Notes under the pieces: generated by a model | The model's input: the letters and a program-made list of their open reading frames with translations, nothing else | Database searches by the model: none | Told to the model about the DNA's origin: nothing | In this document: one piece after another, positions 1-11,472 of the stretch | How positions within the stretch are numbered: position 1 is the first letter of the stretch | How the letters are laid out: each line of letters starts with the position of its first letter | NCBI GenBank assembly: GCA_021234155.1 | Contig: JAJEKV010000008.1 | Span: 17,088,006-17,152,005, forward strand | DNA: 64,000 nt | From: Isoetes taiwanensis | Taxonomy: Eukaryota; Streptophyta; Lycopodiopsida; Isoetales; Isoetaceae | Direction: 5' to 3' | Made by a program: the position numbers and the translations under genes

Positions 1-216
1 CAACTCGAAATAGTGCCTGAAGCTCTTCTTGATCGAGCTTACAAACAAACCAGAAGGACTCAAATGTTGCAATACTTGGTTAAGTGGAAACACTTACCAC
101 CGAGGATGCTAATGCGGGTGATGAAGATAGACCTTGACAAGCACTATCCGGATTTCATGGGGAATCTCAAGATCGCACCATCAACGATGCTATCAACCCC
201 GGCAATGTACGGGTAA
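1..216 (+). pseudogene. Ty3/Gypsy pol C-terminus (chromodomain-like end), left-edge fragment
   Basis: This is the last part of a Ty3/Gypsy polyprotein that enters from the left edge. The frame at 13-216 contains QYLVKWKHLPP followed by a stretch ending near HYPDF, the pattern of the chromodomain-like tail found after integrase in many plant Gypsy elements. The same segment recurs at about 36090-36290 in the second element of this family, where it is also frame-shifted. It is followed by an untranslated stretch, a purine tract and the 3' LTR. The copy looks decayed: the usual ATWE-type segment after KWK is disrupted. Family assignment is secure; the chromodomain label is by family pattern only. 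Confidence 0.75.
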
Positions 217-865
217 GCTTAGAAGCCCCATTACCGTGGGTGCCGCCATAGGGGATGCATCGTAGATAATAACAAGTAGCCGATGATGAGATCACCTTGT
301 GTTCTCTAGGACGGGTGTCATTAATAGCTTAATTCCACCACAACTTGTTGCAAAAACATATAGTTGATAGGCCGCTTCCTCTCGGGCCACAATGGGAACT
401 TGACCAATCCCTATGCTGCAAGGAACCGCAAACCATAGACATGATAGATTCCCTGATAGATAGTATGTTTTTTTCTTTAAGTATTCTAAGGGGGTGGGCC
501 CTTCAACCACAATTTCATCATATGTACTAACACACTGGTATGTGCCAAGAAGCGACGCGCCCCGCCCATGCTAGAGGGTTACCATGACCCGAACTCTTCG
601 GGTTTGTTTTGCCTACATGTTTTGTTTATCTTTCCACTGATGTTGGTATTGGACTTGGGTCCTTAAACTGTTTGATTATGATAATCATGTTGAATGCACC
701 ACAGTGCTTCAAATGTTTTGCAAACTTTAAAGTTTTGAATATATATATATATATATATTACTTTTCGGAAAAAATATCGGATTACCTTCCTTCATAATGT
801 ATTTCGTTGTACATTTCTAACTAACCCCAATGCTGAGGACAGCATAAATTCTAAGGAGGGGAGAA
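217..865 (+). other. Gypsy 3' untranslated region with polypurine tract
   Basis: No coding frame is supported. The stretch is alignable by eye with 36291-36926 of the second element (shared blocks include the CTCTAGGACGGGTGT region and the AATGC-GAGGACA region). It contains an (AT)n run at about 739-757. It ends in a purine-rich tract (AAGGAGGGGAGAA, 853-865) directly before the LTR, which is the expected plus-strand primer site. Confidence 0.7.
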
Positions 866-2438
866 TGTGACGTTCCAAGTATTTATACGATGTACGTATA
901 AATATTGAACACGTCACTCGGTATAGGTACGCCACCTGGGGTATGATAACCTAGGGGGTTGGCCACAATGGATTTAATTAGCTATGTTAACCAAATTATA
1001 AAGGATAATTATCTAAAGACATGTGATTAGGTCAATCCATAGTGGGAAGGCGCCATTTGGCATAACCCGGGTGGCCAAAGATGAGGGTTGCTAAACTAGG
1101 GCCACCAAAGGGAAGCCATCCTCATATTAGCCCACTTTCGACCCAAAGAAAGCGCCAGAGCAGCCGAGCGCCAGAAACAAGCTTGTTGTTCGTCCCCAGA
1201 TCGCCAAACACCCTTTCGCTGTTGCTGTTACCCCAGTACAGCCCCATGGAAGCACCCCTTGACAACGGGTCCAAATTCCAAACTCCGTTAGTGGTAGTTA
1301 GTTTGCAAATTGTAGAATAATACCGTATTCTTTTTCTCGATAGTTTTGGGTGAGATTAACCTTCTTTGGTAATTAGGAATACTTTTCAATTATGAATGAT
1401 GCCCCGTTATGGGATGGTCGATGTCTCTATGAGTCGGTTTAGTCGCCCAAAGAAACGGGATTAAAAGGGGGGGTAGAGGCCTCCCGAGCTTGAGTATAGA
1501 ATGCTCCTAGTACTTTCTTTAACACCCTAGTAGTTTCGCCTGTGGCACAAGAGCCCACCGGGTCATAGACGCTTATGGTCCGGGCTTAGCACCGCACAAA
1601 GGACACAAGGGTGAAGTAGGGGGTGGAGTCTTGCAACGAGCATAAAAGGCTCCCGAGACTCCTACAAGGGGCTAGGGCCTGATAGCCGGTCACGGGAGGG
1701 CCGGGTATGGGTCCGACACTCCTGGTGTAGTGGTGTGACCCGTATGGGGCACCATGCACTTTGAGTAGATTTAGGTGAGTAAGTCGGGCACGGATGCTGG
1801 GGTCGCCGACGCAAGACGCAGTCCTCTAGCTCACCCATGGAGCCACCGTGGATCCCGAAGGGGACGCCTCCCCAACCTCGCCTCATCGACCACCGTGTCA
1901 TGAACCCCGAGTAGGCTCAAAGGGTGATACCTTGAGACCGCTGCTTCCTGGCTATAGCTGGCCATAGCGAATCGACCCATCCGCAAAGTGTGCACTGTGA
2001 GGGCCGGATGGAGTGGACAACCCTAGCCGATGTTCTATGCCAGCCAACACCATGCCAAGACTCCTGTCCGCTGATCTCTTGAGGCCCAACCGCCACGATC
2101 CTCACCGAGTCCGAGTCGGGTAGAACCCGAGGTTTGGGTGTTTTCTTAGCTTTAGATGCATATTCTTTGCCGCTGGTATTTGATGGATGCCCACCCTTCG
2201 TGGTGGTTATTTATATGTGATTTATGCCGTGTGCTAACCCCTCAGATTCATGCTTCCATGACGTAGGCTTCATCCAAGGCGTGGTCGAATGACCCCTCCA
2301 TGTCCTTCACCCGAAGCCTCTATGTAGACGCCCAGGTTAGATGGAGGGTTCCCCGCCGTGGGGCAGATGGTCGCCATGGGAGGGAAAGTCCCGCATGTAT
2401 ACTTAAATCGGGGTCATATATATTCGTGGAGCGCCACA
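866..2438 (+). repeat. 3' LTR of Ty3/Gypsy element, copy 1
   Basis: The LTR begins TGTGACGTTCCAAG and ends ..GCGCCACA, giving 1573 bp with TG..CA ends. It is homologous over its length to the LTRs at 16881-18470 and 36927-38451. A TATA-like CATAAAAGG lies near 1640 and may be the U3 promoter. The element body lies to the left, mostly outside the window, so the target duplication cannot be checked; the five bases after the LTR are CCGAC. Confidence 0.85.
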
Positions 2439-4184
2439 CCGACCTCTCGGGTTAGCGGTGAGTTCTACGTAAGGGATTTGCATTGGAGCCAAGACCATAT
2501 CGCTGGACCTGCTTCACCTTGTCTATGTCCAGGGCATCCGGATCTTCCCTTGATCCTCAAGTGCCGGCAAATCTATTCTCTCGTTGGAGATGGGGATGCT
2601 GAGATAGGAGATGGAGCGGGTGAGAAAATTTCATCATAGGAGAGAGCAGGTGAATGTAAACATGCTAATGCATAAAATGCTAATGCAAGTATCAACCCAA
2701 GTATAGAAGCCATTCCTAATTTACGAAATGGATTCCATAACTTTCCTATATATGCTTTAAAACAAGTCATATTAGTCGAATGATCCAGTGTTTATTATAT
2801 TTCAAGAAACTACAATAGCATGTTAATCTATACACTACAAAAAAAACTCAATAAATACAAAAAATACTAAAATCATGTTAGATTAGTTAGAATAAATACA
2901 ATAAATACAAATGGTATAGAAAGCATGATAGAAGTATAGGAAGGAAGTGGCTAGGTGAATGAAGTTGCAAGGCTATGCCATACTAAAGATATGAATTAGT
3001 ATAAAACTCAAGCAAAATACCATATAGATACACTAGGGTCTTCCAAACTTTGACTTCAGGGCCGTTTACACTTTTGACTTGTGGTCTCCTTGGCAAAAGA
3101 CAAGTGACGTAGTTGTAGAAAATTCTTCAAATAATTCCATCTTTGGCCTTTTGCAAAGACGTTGCATTCACATCACACTTGACACATCCAATGGCAATGT
3201 TTAGTAATTGCAGCAAATGTTGAAATTTTCACCCATACTAAATCTATTATGTTCATGTATATATTATAGAATAGAATAGAATAGAATAGAATAGTATTAA
3301 GAATGTCATAAGTTAATAAGCAACATCTACCCTTTTTTTTATAGAGAACTAGCAAACATGCACCATCATGGTCTAGGAGAAGTAAAAAAACCTGGGGAAA
3401 TGCGTGCACTTAAAATTTGAACATTGACCTGCACTTTGTAAGTCTTAGAAAGCCATCCTTAGGAGTCATGCCTTGACTCCAAAAGAAGAGAACATAATTG
3501 AAAGAGTTAGCAACTCGACCTAGGATGTGCATGTCTACCTTCCTTTCACTTATTTCAAAAGTTAAAGAGGATTATGTTAGACCATAGAATGTTACTTGTG
3601 TAATGTTTTATAGATTATTAGAATGAAATAGTTATAGTTTTAGCAAAACAAAATGGAGCTTGAATTCTAGAAGGCATAGTCATTATAAATTGTCCTAAGA
3701 TATGCCATTAAGATAGTCATAAAATTGCCACTATAATAAACCAAGCAATTGGGACTCCTTTCATAGTTGAAGTCTCCCTCCCTCCTTCCCTCCTTGCATG
3801 GAGTTTATTTACTTTATTAACATTGTCATGAATATATAAGTAACCCATTATATTTGCATCTTTGTAAACTATTTTTGAACCTTTCTCTACAATAATGTTC
3901 CATCTCACTACAAGAGAACAGTGATTTATTGTCATTTTTTTGTCACTAAAATAATGTGTTAAAGAATTGATACAAAAATGACAATAACAATGACAAAAAT
4001 AGCGAGGATAAAGCCATCTTGGATAGCCATTCATCTGGCTGTTTACGAATCCTGGCAACAAAGTTCAGGGTCTGATACAAGTCCTTGGCTTCAAGAGGGA
4101 GCATGCCAGCCTCAGCCAATAATATTGAGAAATAGCTAAATGAAATAATGAGAGGCCACATAGAAGATACGAGGGAGAGGAGAG
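2439..4184. other. AT-rich stretch, no confident gene
   Basis: I see no coding region I would defend. There is a (TAGAA)n microsatellite at about 3266-3294. A minus-strand frame at about 3946-4185 encodes a gene-like stretch (AEAGMLPLEAKDLYQTLNF, then RIRKQPDEWLSKMA) with ordinary amino acid composition. It may be an exon of an unidentified gene or gene fragment. It runs directly into the left end of the foldback element at 4185. Confidence 0.4.
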
Positions 4185-4307
4185 ATGACATATTCAACAA
4201 AACTTGGACTTATTCAGATTTAAAAGATAGCACTTCAAGGATGCTATTATAAGAATATATGTATTGTTATATGTATTGTTTAATTCTTCTTGATTACATT
4301 ATTTATA

Positions 4308-5165
4308 AGTTTTAATTAGATAAGTTTATCCTTAAATTAAAGCCTTAACAGTCATCAAAGCATAAAATTGCTTTTCAAAACTAATTTTCACTTGAATCTA
4401 TTTAGAATTAGACATTTCAAGAACATAAAATTTCAATTTTCAGTGATTTAACAAATTTAATGTTAACAATCATGATAATTTCTAAATGAAATATGATGGT
4501 TTGATAAGTGATGACTTAAAATTATTATAAGAATTTCACAAATGCGGATGTATCTTCAGCTTTGCGAAGATTGAAGTCAACCTACAAAAGCTCTTAATGA
4601 GCTTCTCACAAATGATATGGGAAAAACTGCACCTTAACCGTGATGCAGCCTCAATGGAAGGCTGCAAAGCAATATGTACAATAAAAACTATAAAAGACTC
4701 AAATGACAGAAATACAGACAACTTAAGCAATTAAAATACTTACTTGGCAGTACTAACTTGAATACACAATAGAGAATGAGCAGATTCAGCTTTAGTAGAT
4801 ACGTCTCGTTCAAATAAATCACAGCCAATCTAAAAATAGATATGAATTGGTATAACATGTTAATGTAACAAAATTATCATAAAAGAGTAAAGTTATTACC
4901 ATGAGATGGTTTGCGGCTCAGACCATTTATAAGTTTTAATTAGATAAGTTTATTTTTAAATTAAAATTTTAACAGTCATCAAAGCATAAAATTGCTTTCC
5001 AAACTAATTTTCACTTGAATCTATTTAGAATTAGACATTTCAAGAATATAAAATTTCAATTCTCAGTGATTTAACAAATTTAATGTTAACAATCATGATA
5101 ATTTCTAAATGAAATATGATGGTTTGATAAGTGATGATTTAAAATTATTATAAGAATTTCACAAT
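4308..5165 (+). repeat. Direct repeat pair of about 235 bp (4308-4540 and 4928-5165)
   Basis: The two blocks are nearly identical, both starting TTTATAAGTTTTAATTAG and ending ATTATAAGAATTTCACAA, with a few substitutions and 1-2 bp indels. They bracket a unique segment (4541-4927) and lie inside the foldback element. The arrangement suggests that the central segment was captured, or arose by internal duplication. Confidence 0.8.
4541..4927 (-). pseudogene. Exon-like segment captured inside the foldback element
   Basis: On the minus strand, 4740-4831 reads as an open stretch preceded by a TTTTTAG acceptor and followed by GTAAGT-like sequence (AAGTAAGTA). Its translation includes IGCDLFERDVSTKAESAHS. 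A second open stretch (about 4560-4670) follows a TTGCAG acceptor and includes PSIEAASRLRCSFSH. The two are joined by an intron-like T-rich gap. I do not recognise the protein. The splice-like borders suggest host exons carried by a transposon, but they could belong to an unrelated pseudogene. Confidence 0.35.
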
Positions 5166-5621
5166 TTACAAGCTTTGACACTTTTAAAAACACTTTAAGA
5201 AAAATTTTAGTTTGAAATTTATTAAATTATAAAGTTAATGTTTTAATTATAACTATGAATAATTGAAAATATATTGAAAATTAATCAATAATAAACTTTT
5301 CAATTTTTTTTTATTAAAGCATAAGTGTATTATTTAATTAATTTCAGTCTAAAATTTTCTTTAAGTATTTTGAAAAATAGCATTTAATTATACTGAGTCT
5401 TTCTTACATGAAAATTTAATTGTAAATAGATTAAAGTGAAAATTAGTTTAGAAAGCAATTAAATACTTTAGTAACTATCAAAAATTTTATTAAAAGATAA
5501 TTAAGACAAATTGTTAAAATCAATAAGAGTTAAAATATATATAATCTTATCATGGGATCCTTGAAATATATTTATTAGATTTGAATAAGTCCAAATTTTG
5601 TTAAATATGTCATTATCCAGG

Positions 5622-5745
5622 AATTATAAAACCCCCACCCTAAAGGGTTTTCGAGGGAAAATCTTAGCAGTAATAAGTTTGTTGATGAAATGTACATTTG
5701 TACATGAGCAAAGGACAAGGGCAAAGCTATAACAACAAAGAAGAT
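5622..5745 (-). mobile_element. LINE 3' hairpin fragment, minus strand
   Basis: Read on the minus strand this contains the LINE-tail module seen elsewhere in the window: TTATTACTGCTAAG, CCCTCGAAAACCC, then GGGTGGGGGTTTTA. The foldback element directly to the left may have disrupted the distal half of the outer stem. No coding sequence could be assigned to this copy. Confidence 0.6.
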
Positions 5746-6011
5746 GGTTGAAAGCTCTCAAAGGTCTGATACAAGAATCACCTATAACATCATTTATCAA
5801 ATCTAGTCGAGCTTCTGAATGGCCTACATGGAAAACGAAGAGAGGGTACAAGAATCCTTTTAATAAGCATTCTAGAGATGGCTCACAGAAATATGACAAA
5901 GACTCGATAGATAGGCTTCTCATCATCTCAACAGATTTTCTACAATGCTTGATAGTTGGTAGCCGCACACCTTACTCACACAAAAAAATGAAAACAAAAA
6001 GAAAACTAGAG

Positions 6012-7000
6012 TTGAATTGAATTGAATTGAATTATCATCCACTGAGATCAGATGGCCTATGGGATCCAAACAACAAAAAATAGTCGGTTACTATACAGAT
6101 TATTAAATAAATAAATAAAGGGTCTCGAAGGGTTTTTGAGGGAAAAGCTTTAATAGTAATAAGTCTGATGATGAACTGTACAATTTGAATGTGTTAACAT
6201 AACGACCAAGAGCACAATTGCGCTCCCATGTCTATTATCTCTTGGATGTAAGATGCCAGTGTGCCCGCTGAAGGTATATTCATAAGTACATATAGTGGTT
6301 GATTGGATGTAACCAGCCTGCTCTTATATGTGAAAACAGGGCAGTGTTGAAAGGTGTGGCTCTCATCTTCAATAAGCCCCACCTAGCAGCATTGACAGAC
6401 CTTAGTTACTCGCTCTTCTCAGCTCCCTCTAATTGTCTCGATTCTAAAATGGTGTGCTTCTATGCAAATGGATGCAATCACTTTACGTTTTTTCATGGGA
6501 AAATGTGTTATAAGTAGGCTACTTACCCCTAGCAAGTGTAGGATTAATCTGGCTTTTGTAGTAGGATGCCTTTACTAACTCTAAAGCACTATATTATACC
6601 AAAGCTTACTTTGGAAACATGCATCCAGATACAGTTTGAGACGATTGTGATCCTCATTGTTATGCACCTATATGCACTTCTGTTCCTATACGTTCCATCT
6701 GGAGAATCTGGTGGCTCGTTTTTTCTTCCAACATGCTTTAAGGCATTGGGACCTATGGCCATGATGTAGGCAAAGCTTCGAAGACGGGAGTTTCCCATGC
6801 TGACCACTTCTGATAGTAGATGATGTGATGCTCCAGAGTAGCTCTTTGCAGAGGATAGTGGACTTGACTCCAAGTGCTCAAGTTAGAAAACCATTTGTAC
6901 TTGTTCCAAGTGTTAAGTGATGTTACCCCCCATATTTCCACTCCATACAGAAGTATCGGCTCGACCAACACCCAAAACAAGTGTGGCTAATATGACCAGT
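6012..7000 (-). mobile_element. 5'-truncated LINE with (AATTC)n tail, minus strand
   Basis: Minus-strand frames at 6753-6980 contain EPILLYGVEIWG, a typical sequence of the C-terminal region of non-LTR reverse transcriptases (PVLLYGCEVWG-like). Frames at 6589-6873 (WSAWETPVFEALPTSWP and neighbours) continue it. The 3' end lies at the left. There is a hairpin at about 6096-6167, the terminal core GGATCCCATAGGCC..GATCTCAGTGGATGATAA, then a pentanucleotide repeat at 6012-6035. The coding region is short and interrupted, so this is a dead 5'-truncated insertion. The upstream limit is uncertain. Confidence 0.65.
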
Positions 7001-7556
7001 CGTACATCATTGCTCTATTCTGTTTTGCATTGCATAGAAATCCTTCAAGCCTGTCATCACTCGTTGCCTAATATCGGTATCTCAATATGTGGTGGTAGTG
7101 AACTCCACTTTGCATTGCAAGTGTCTTCGATAGGTTCTTTTGAAATAAATAAACATCTCTGAGTTTGAGTTGGATAGAGATAGACATCAAGTCTACATCG
7201 AGAAACTAGTTATTGCAATGGGCACAGACATATCTGACACTTTTGATTATAGCCAGATATATACAGATGAGAAGCTAGATGCACAATATGCCCAAACTAT
7301 ATCTCAAGTGCTCGTAGGCAGCCAATGGACTATATTTTCAAGGGTTTCTAAACTATATTTTAACCCGACTAACTAAATTTCTTGAATTTTATGAGAGACC
7401 ATGATACAAGGCCTTGTGCTTTGATATTAGCAAATGGGAGTTTGGGTTTTTCTTTTTTTTTTTTTTTGGGGTTGGATAGGATCAAAAATATCCTCAAAGC
7501 CACATCACTCACATCGAGCCCGTGAGCGTTACTCCATAATCCGTGAAAGCTTACAT
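7001..7556. other. No supported gene
   Basis: Possible remains of the LINE described at 6012-7000. A plus-strand frame at 7170-7376 of 68 codons has no recognisable features. A T-tract lies at about 7450-7466. Confidence 0.3.
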
Positions 7557-8587
7557 GCATTTGCCTTGGCAAGTTCAGTCTAAACACGATATATAGGACT
7601 CTCAAGAGTAACCTTAGAGATCACCCCTACTACTGCCTAAGATTCGGTCTATTGGTGAACAAGCGAGCCTCCTAGTTGGGACTACCTTGAGTTTCCTGCC
7701 CCTCAAGCATGCCATACAGTTCTCTAGCCTTGCTGATAGTCATCAAACATGCCCCTAAGCTCCCAGGTCAAGACGAAATAGCCATAATAATGGTCAAACT
7801 CATGTCTAACCCTCTATGGGTGGTACAAAGTTAGCATGCGGGCTTAATTTGGGCGTCAAATAGGGTTCGATAGGCCACAAGACAAGGAGCATATTACTAA
7901 TGCATCAATTCTAATCTCTAGGCCAAGGATTTAAGTAGCTTAAGGTTCTTTGTATGCATGCATGATGAACATCACACCACATAGGTCATAGATCTAAAGA
8001 TGAGAGATATACTCAAGAGAACACAAGACATCGACTTAGCTAGTAAATCGCCAAGAGGGATGCACTTTATTTGGATAATGGGTTTGGTTTCCTTATCAAC
8101 ATGTCAAATTGTTAACGGGATGCCGAAGCAAGGAGGAACGGGAGCAATGGTTAAGAAAACCCTAAACATGGCATGACTGGTTTTATATAGGACGTGCATG
8201 ACTAATGAAGGGACCTGCTATGGCCAATTATGGAAGATATTAAAGAAAGATGGGGTCATTTTCAAGACCACAAAATGTGGTCGAGTGGTTGTCCTAGCTA
8301 GTTAAAGTCTTGTGTACCATTCTACTTTGTTCTAAGATATCACAAGGAAGTTGGCAAGAAAATGTAGTGGCATTTTTTTGAAATTGCTTATGGCAAAAAA
8401 GAGCAAAATGGATAAGGAGTAGTTCTAAAGCAGATTATCGTCAGGGAACATCTTAAATATGATGGAAAAAGATAAGAGTGCACTAGATGCCTATCAGTTC
8501 TTAAGAGTTTGCCACTAGGATCCAACCTCAACAATTGATGTTGTATTTGAGATCTAATTCAAAGGTTGTAATTGATGTTGTATTTGT

Positions 8588-8738
8588 TGATCATTACCGC
8601 AAAGGTTTTTCCTTGAAAACCTTTCGAGGCGTGGGTTTTTAATCCTAGTAGTAATGATTGTACTAGCCCATTGTATGGGTCCCATGACCTATTGGTCTCC
8701 GTGGACGTTAAAAAAACTATTCTATTCTATTCTATTCC
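8588..8738 (+). mobile_element. LINE/SINE 3' tail with covarying hairpin and (TATTC)n end
   Basis: The outer stem ATCATTAC (8590-8597) pairs with GTAATGAT (8651-8658). It encloses TTTTTCCTTGAAAACC and GGGTTTTTAATCC. Then come GGGTCCCATGACC, ATTGGTCTCCGTGGACG, an A run, and (ctatt)n at 8717-8738. The terminal block matches the end of the LINE at 51055-56634 and four other places. No coding sequence is attached within the readable part, so this is a severely 5'-truncated LINE copy or a SINE using the same tail. Confidence 0.75.
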
Positions 8739-10191
8739 TTCAATTTTGAGTTAGTATTTAGATGATCTTTAAGAGGTTGATCATAAACCTGAGCATTTGA
8801 AGTATGCTTACTTAAACTACCAAAACTAAATCTCATATTCGATTTTATCTTTTAGACTAATCTATCCCTTGTTATGTGCCATATCCCAAGTGTTTCATTA
8901 TCATATAATGGACCCTTGCTCTTTTTAATAATCAACATTAGAATCATGGCAGACTACTTTTCTTAACCAACTATGCCTTGCGAATGATATGCATTAAGGG
9001 TGGAATCATAATAGTGGGTGCCCAAAAATAATATTTTTGTGTCTTGGATGGGGTTAGGATGCCCAAGAAATTCCAGATCACACCCTGCCCCAAGAATGAA
9101 TTGCCACATCGGAAACTTCTAACAGATGATGCAGCAATAGATGAACCCCAAAAAACACGTCTTGCATCTCTGATTTCGTTCTGGAAGTGTTGAAATCTCT
9201 GAATATCCATGGGTTCGCTATTTGCCTTTATATCAAGTTTGTTCCCCTATTCAAGCAACGATTTTGGGCCGTAGGTTGATCCAGTTTGGATTTTTGCTAA
9301 GCATCAACTTCCTTTTGCAAATCTGGCTCCATTCTGTGAATCCGTTGTTGAATCATTCTAATCCGAGCAGCTGCTGAAGCAACAAGAGCCCTAATTTTAA
9401 TTCTTCGACTTTTTCGCTTGCAACGTGGCTTTGAAGTGGTGGGGGCCAAGATCTTGGTTAGGGGGTAACCCCGTCCCCGGAATATACACCCCACTAGGAA
9501 GTATTGTGTCCTGGGCACTCTCAGTGTGATTGTGCCTGAGAATTCAAAAAGCAAACATTTTGACCAAGTCCATATTTGGTCGGATCCTTTATGGGCCTTA
9601 ACCTTCTCATTTGGAACGACACAATCTTGCAACTTAATCATTGAATCAATGTATGGGGGAAAAGAAATTGGGGACCAATTTCGGCCCAATAAGGTGGGGT
9701 CCCAACCGTGATGCAGAGTCGAGCTGGTCACCTTTCGACCGAAATTGGGACCCAATTTTTTTTTATCAATATGGAAACAGGGGAGCAAAATTTCCCCCTT
9801 TCCCCTGCGGCCATAGCTGCGTTGATGCGCTCAGGGATCGAGGTCGCTGATGATGCTTTCGAGGATCGCTGCTAGTAATAAAAAAAAACTGGATCAACTC
9901 ACTAAAATCTGAGCCTCGCCAAGAAGATTTACAAGAACGTAAACCCAGCACGATTGTAGGTAATAGAAATAGGGGAGTTCTTCGCCTTTTGGCATATTAT
10001 CGAGCATTTTTCCAAAGAACACTACCTCGAGATCTTGGTAAAATCCTAAGAACAACTACCGCGGATCTAAGCTTTACATGAAGATTTTGCGTATCTCGGG
10101 AGATTTGCGCACTAAGATCCAGAGACCGGTAAAATTTGCTTGTGCATTCGAAGATTTGCTCAAGATCTGCATGCGAACTCGACCGCCGACC
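8739..10191. other. Spacer of the inverted repeat; one unassigned minus-strand frame
   Basis: The longest frame is minus-strand 9297-9788 (163 codons). It ends in a basic, helix-prone stretch (KPRCKRKSRRIKIRALVASA). I do not recognise it, and its composition and lack of context make it a weak gene candidate. A second minus frame at 8971-9210 is also unassigned. A T-run at about 9758-9767 and an A-run near 9880 flank part of it. Confidence 0.3.
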
Positions 10192-10450
10192 CTAACTTTG
10201 TACCACCCATAGAGGGTTAGACATGAGTTTGACCATTATTATGGCTACAAACTGCCTTGACCGGGAGCTTAGGGCATGTTTGATGACTATCGCAAGGCTA
10301 GAGAACCGTATGGCATGCTTGAGGGCAGTGAAACTCAAGGTAGTCCCAACTAGAGGCTCGCTTGTTCCTTAAAAGAGTAGGGTGATCTCTAAGGTTACTT
10401 TTGAGAGTCCTATATTCAGAAAGTTAGACGAACTTGCCAAGGCAAATGCA

Positions 10451-11472
10451 AACACAAAGGGAGCAGAGGGCGGATCGGCATCTCTGAAGAAAACAGAGAA
10501 AACAAACAGGGGAAACCTGCTAAACCAGTCATCCAGAATTGGAAGACCCAACTTCCATTCCGGATTGTAGGGGGCTGACACGTGTCAGCAGCGGAATGGA
10601 TGCCAGGGAATAATTGCGACCCTGTTTCCATATTGCAATATAGAAAGAAACCACGGGCCCTTATGTTATTATGCAATAAGTCATAATGGACTAGATTCTT
10701 AATGGGCCTAACCTCTCAAAAAAAAAAAAAGTTTATTCTTTTGATTCATATATGTGTACCTAATTTGACTCGTGTCCTTCATGTACTCAACATGAAACAT
10801 TATCAAGCTTCAGATATTTACATATTGCATAGTCTACGAATATACAAGCTAGTCCAATACATGTGTTTCTAAGTGGCACTAGCTCCGTAACTAAGACATG
10901 TTTCTATGTATGACACTTGAAATTGAAATTTGATTAAGGCCTTATGTAAGACCCTCGGGTCCAAGAAGACAAATTTTAACATATACATGTAATCTTAGGA
11001 GACGATGCAACAAACAATCTTGGTATGCTCCAAACCAACTCACCATCCATACCAAGACATTTGTCCACACCAGAGAGCATTTGTCCTCACCCATGATCTA
11101 GACGTCCATAATTTTCAATTGAATTCATGATTTCCTCACCCATGATCTAGACGTCCATAATTTTCAATTGAATTCATAATAAGATCAATCAGTATAAAAT
11201 TCATGTGGTATATGCTTCCTGCCTTAAAAGAAATAAAAAGACAATAGAGAGAAAGATTATGGACCACAAAGTTTGGTGGGGTTAATCTCTTTTGAAAGAA
11301 TTAGACAAACATAAAATCCAAACTAACTATTCAACATATAAACTAATATTCCACTGCCAGAAGTAGTCACAGGCCAGTAAAACAAATCCATTATTTAATG
11401 CAGATTATTTACACTATTTGTATTGCTTCAAATTAAACAACTACTTGATCAATCAAACCCGAGACATCTGAT
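10451..11472. other. No gene; short tandem duplication at about 11086-11187
   Basis: The stretch is AT-rich and noncoding. A block of about 49 bp beginning CTCACCCATGATCTAGACG is repeated twice in tandem (about 11086-11134 and 11135-11187). This is downstream of the CASP-like gene and may include its 3' untranslated region. Confidence 0.6.

Larger units (their letters stand above)
4185..5613. mobile_element. Foldback (long inverted repeat) element, 1.43 kb
   Basis: The ends are inverted copies. The left end reads ATGACATATTCAACAAAACT; the reverse complement of the right end reads ATGACATATTTAACAAAATT. Similarity continues inward for roughly 250-350 bp on each side, for example the CTAATTTTCACTT block at about 4380 and its inverted copy at about 5440. 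A second, direct copy of part of the left arm lies at 4928-5165. No target duplication is obvious (AGAG on the left, TATC on the right). Such foldback or Pack-type elements are usually non-autonomous DNA transposons; no transposase is visible. The superfamily is not identified. Confidence 0.65.
7557..10450. repeat. Inverted repeat pair (7557-7834 and 10192-10450)
   Basis: The left arm reads GCATTTGCCTTGGCAAGTT near its start and GGGTGGTACAAAGTTAG at its end. The right arm is its reverse complement, from CTAACTTTGTACCACCC to CTTGCCAAGGCAAATGC. Mismatches and 1-2 bp indels are scattered. The spacer of about 2.36 kb holds a LINE tail and an unassigned frame. The arms do not have clear transposon ends, so this may be an inverted duplication or two opposed copies of one repeat family rather than one element. 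Confidence 0.75.

Noticed and set aside
3266-3294. (TAGAA)n as a LINE tail on the minus strand
   Set aside because: The conserved terminal core (GGTCTC..GTGGACGATAAAA) is not adjacent, so it is treated as a plain microsatellite.
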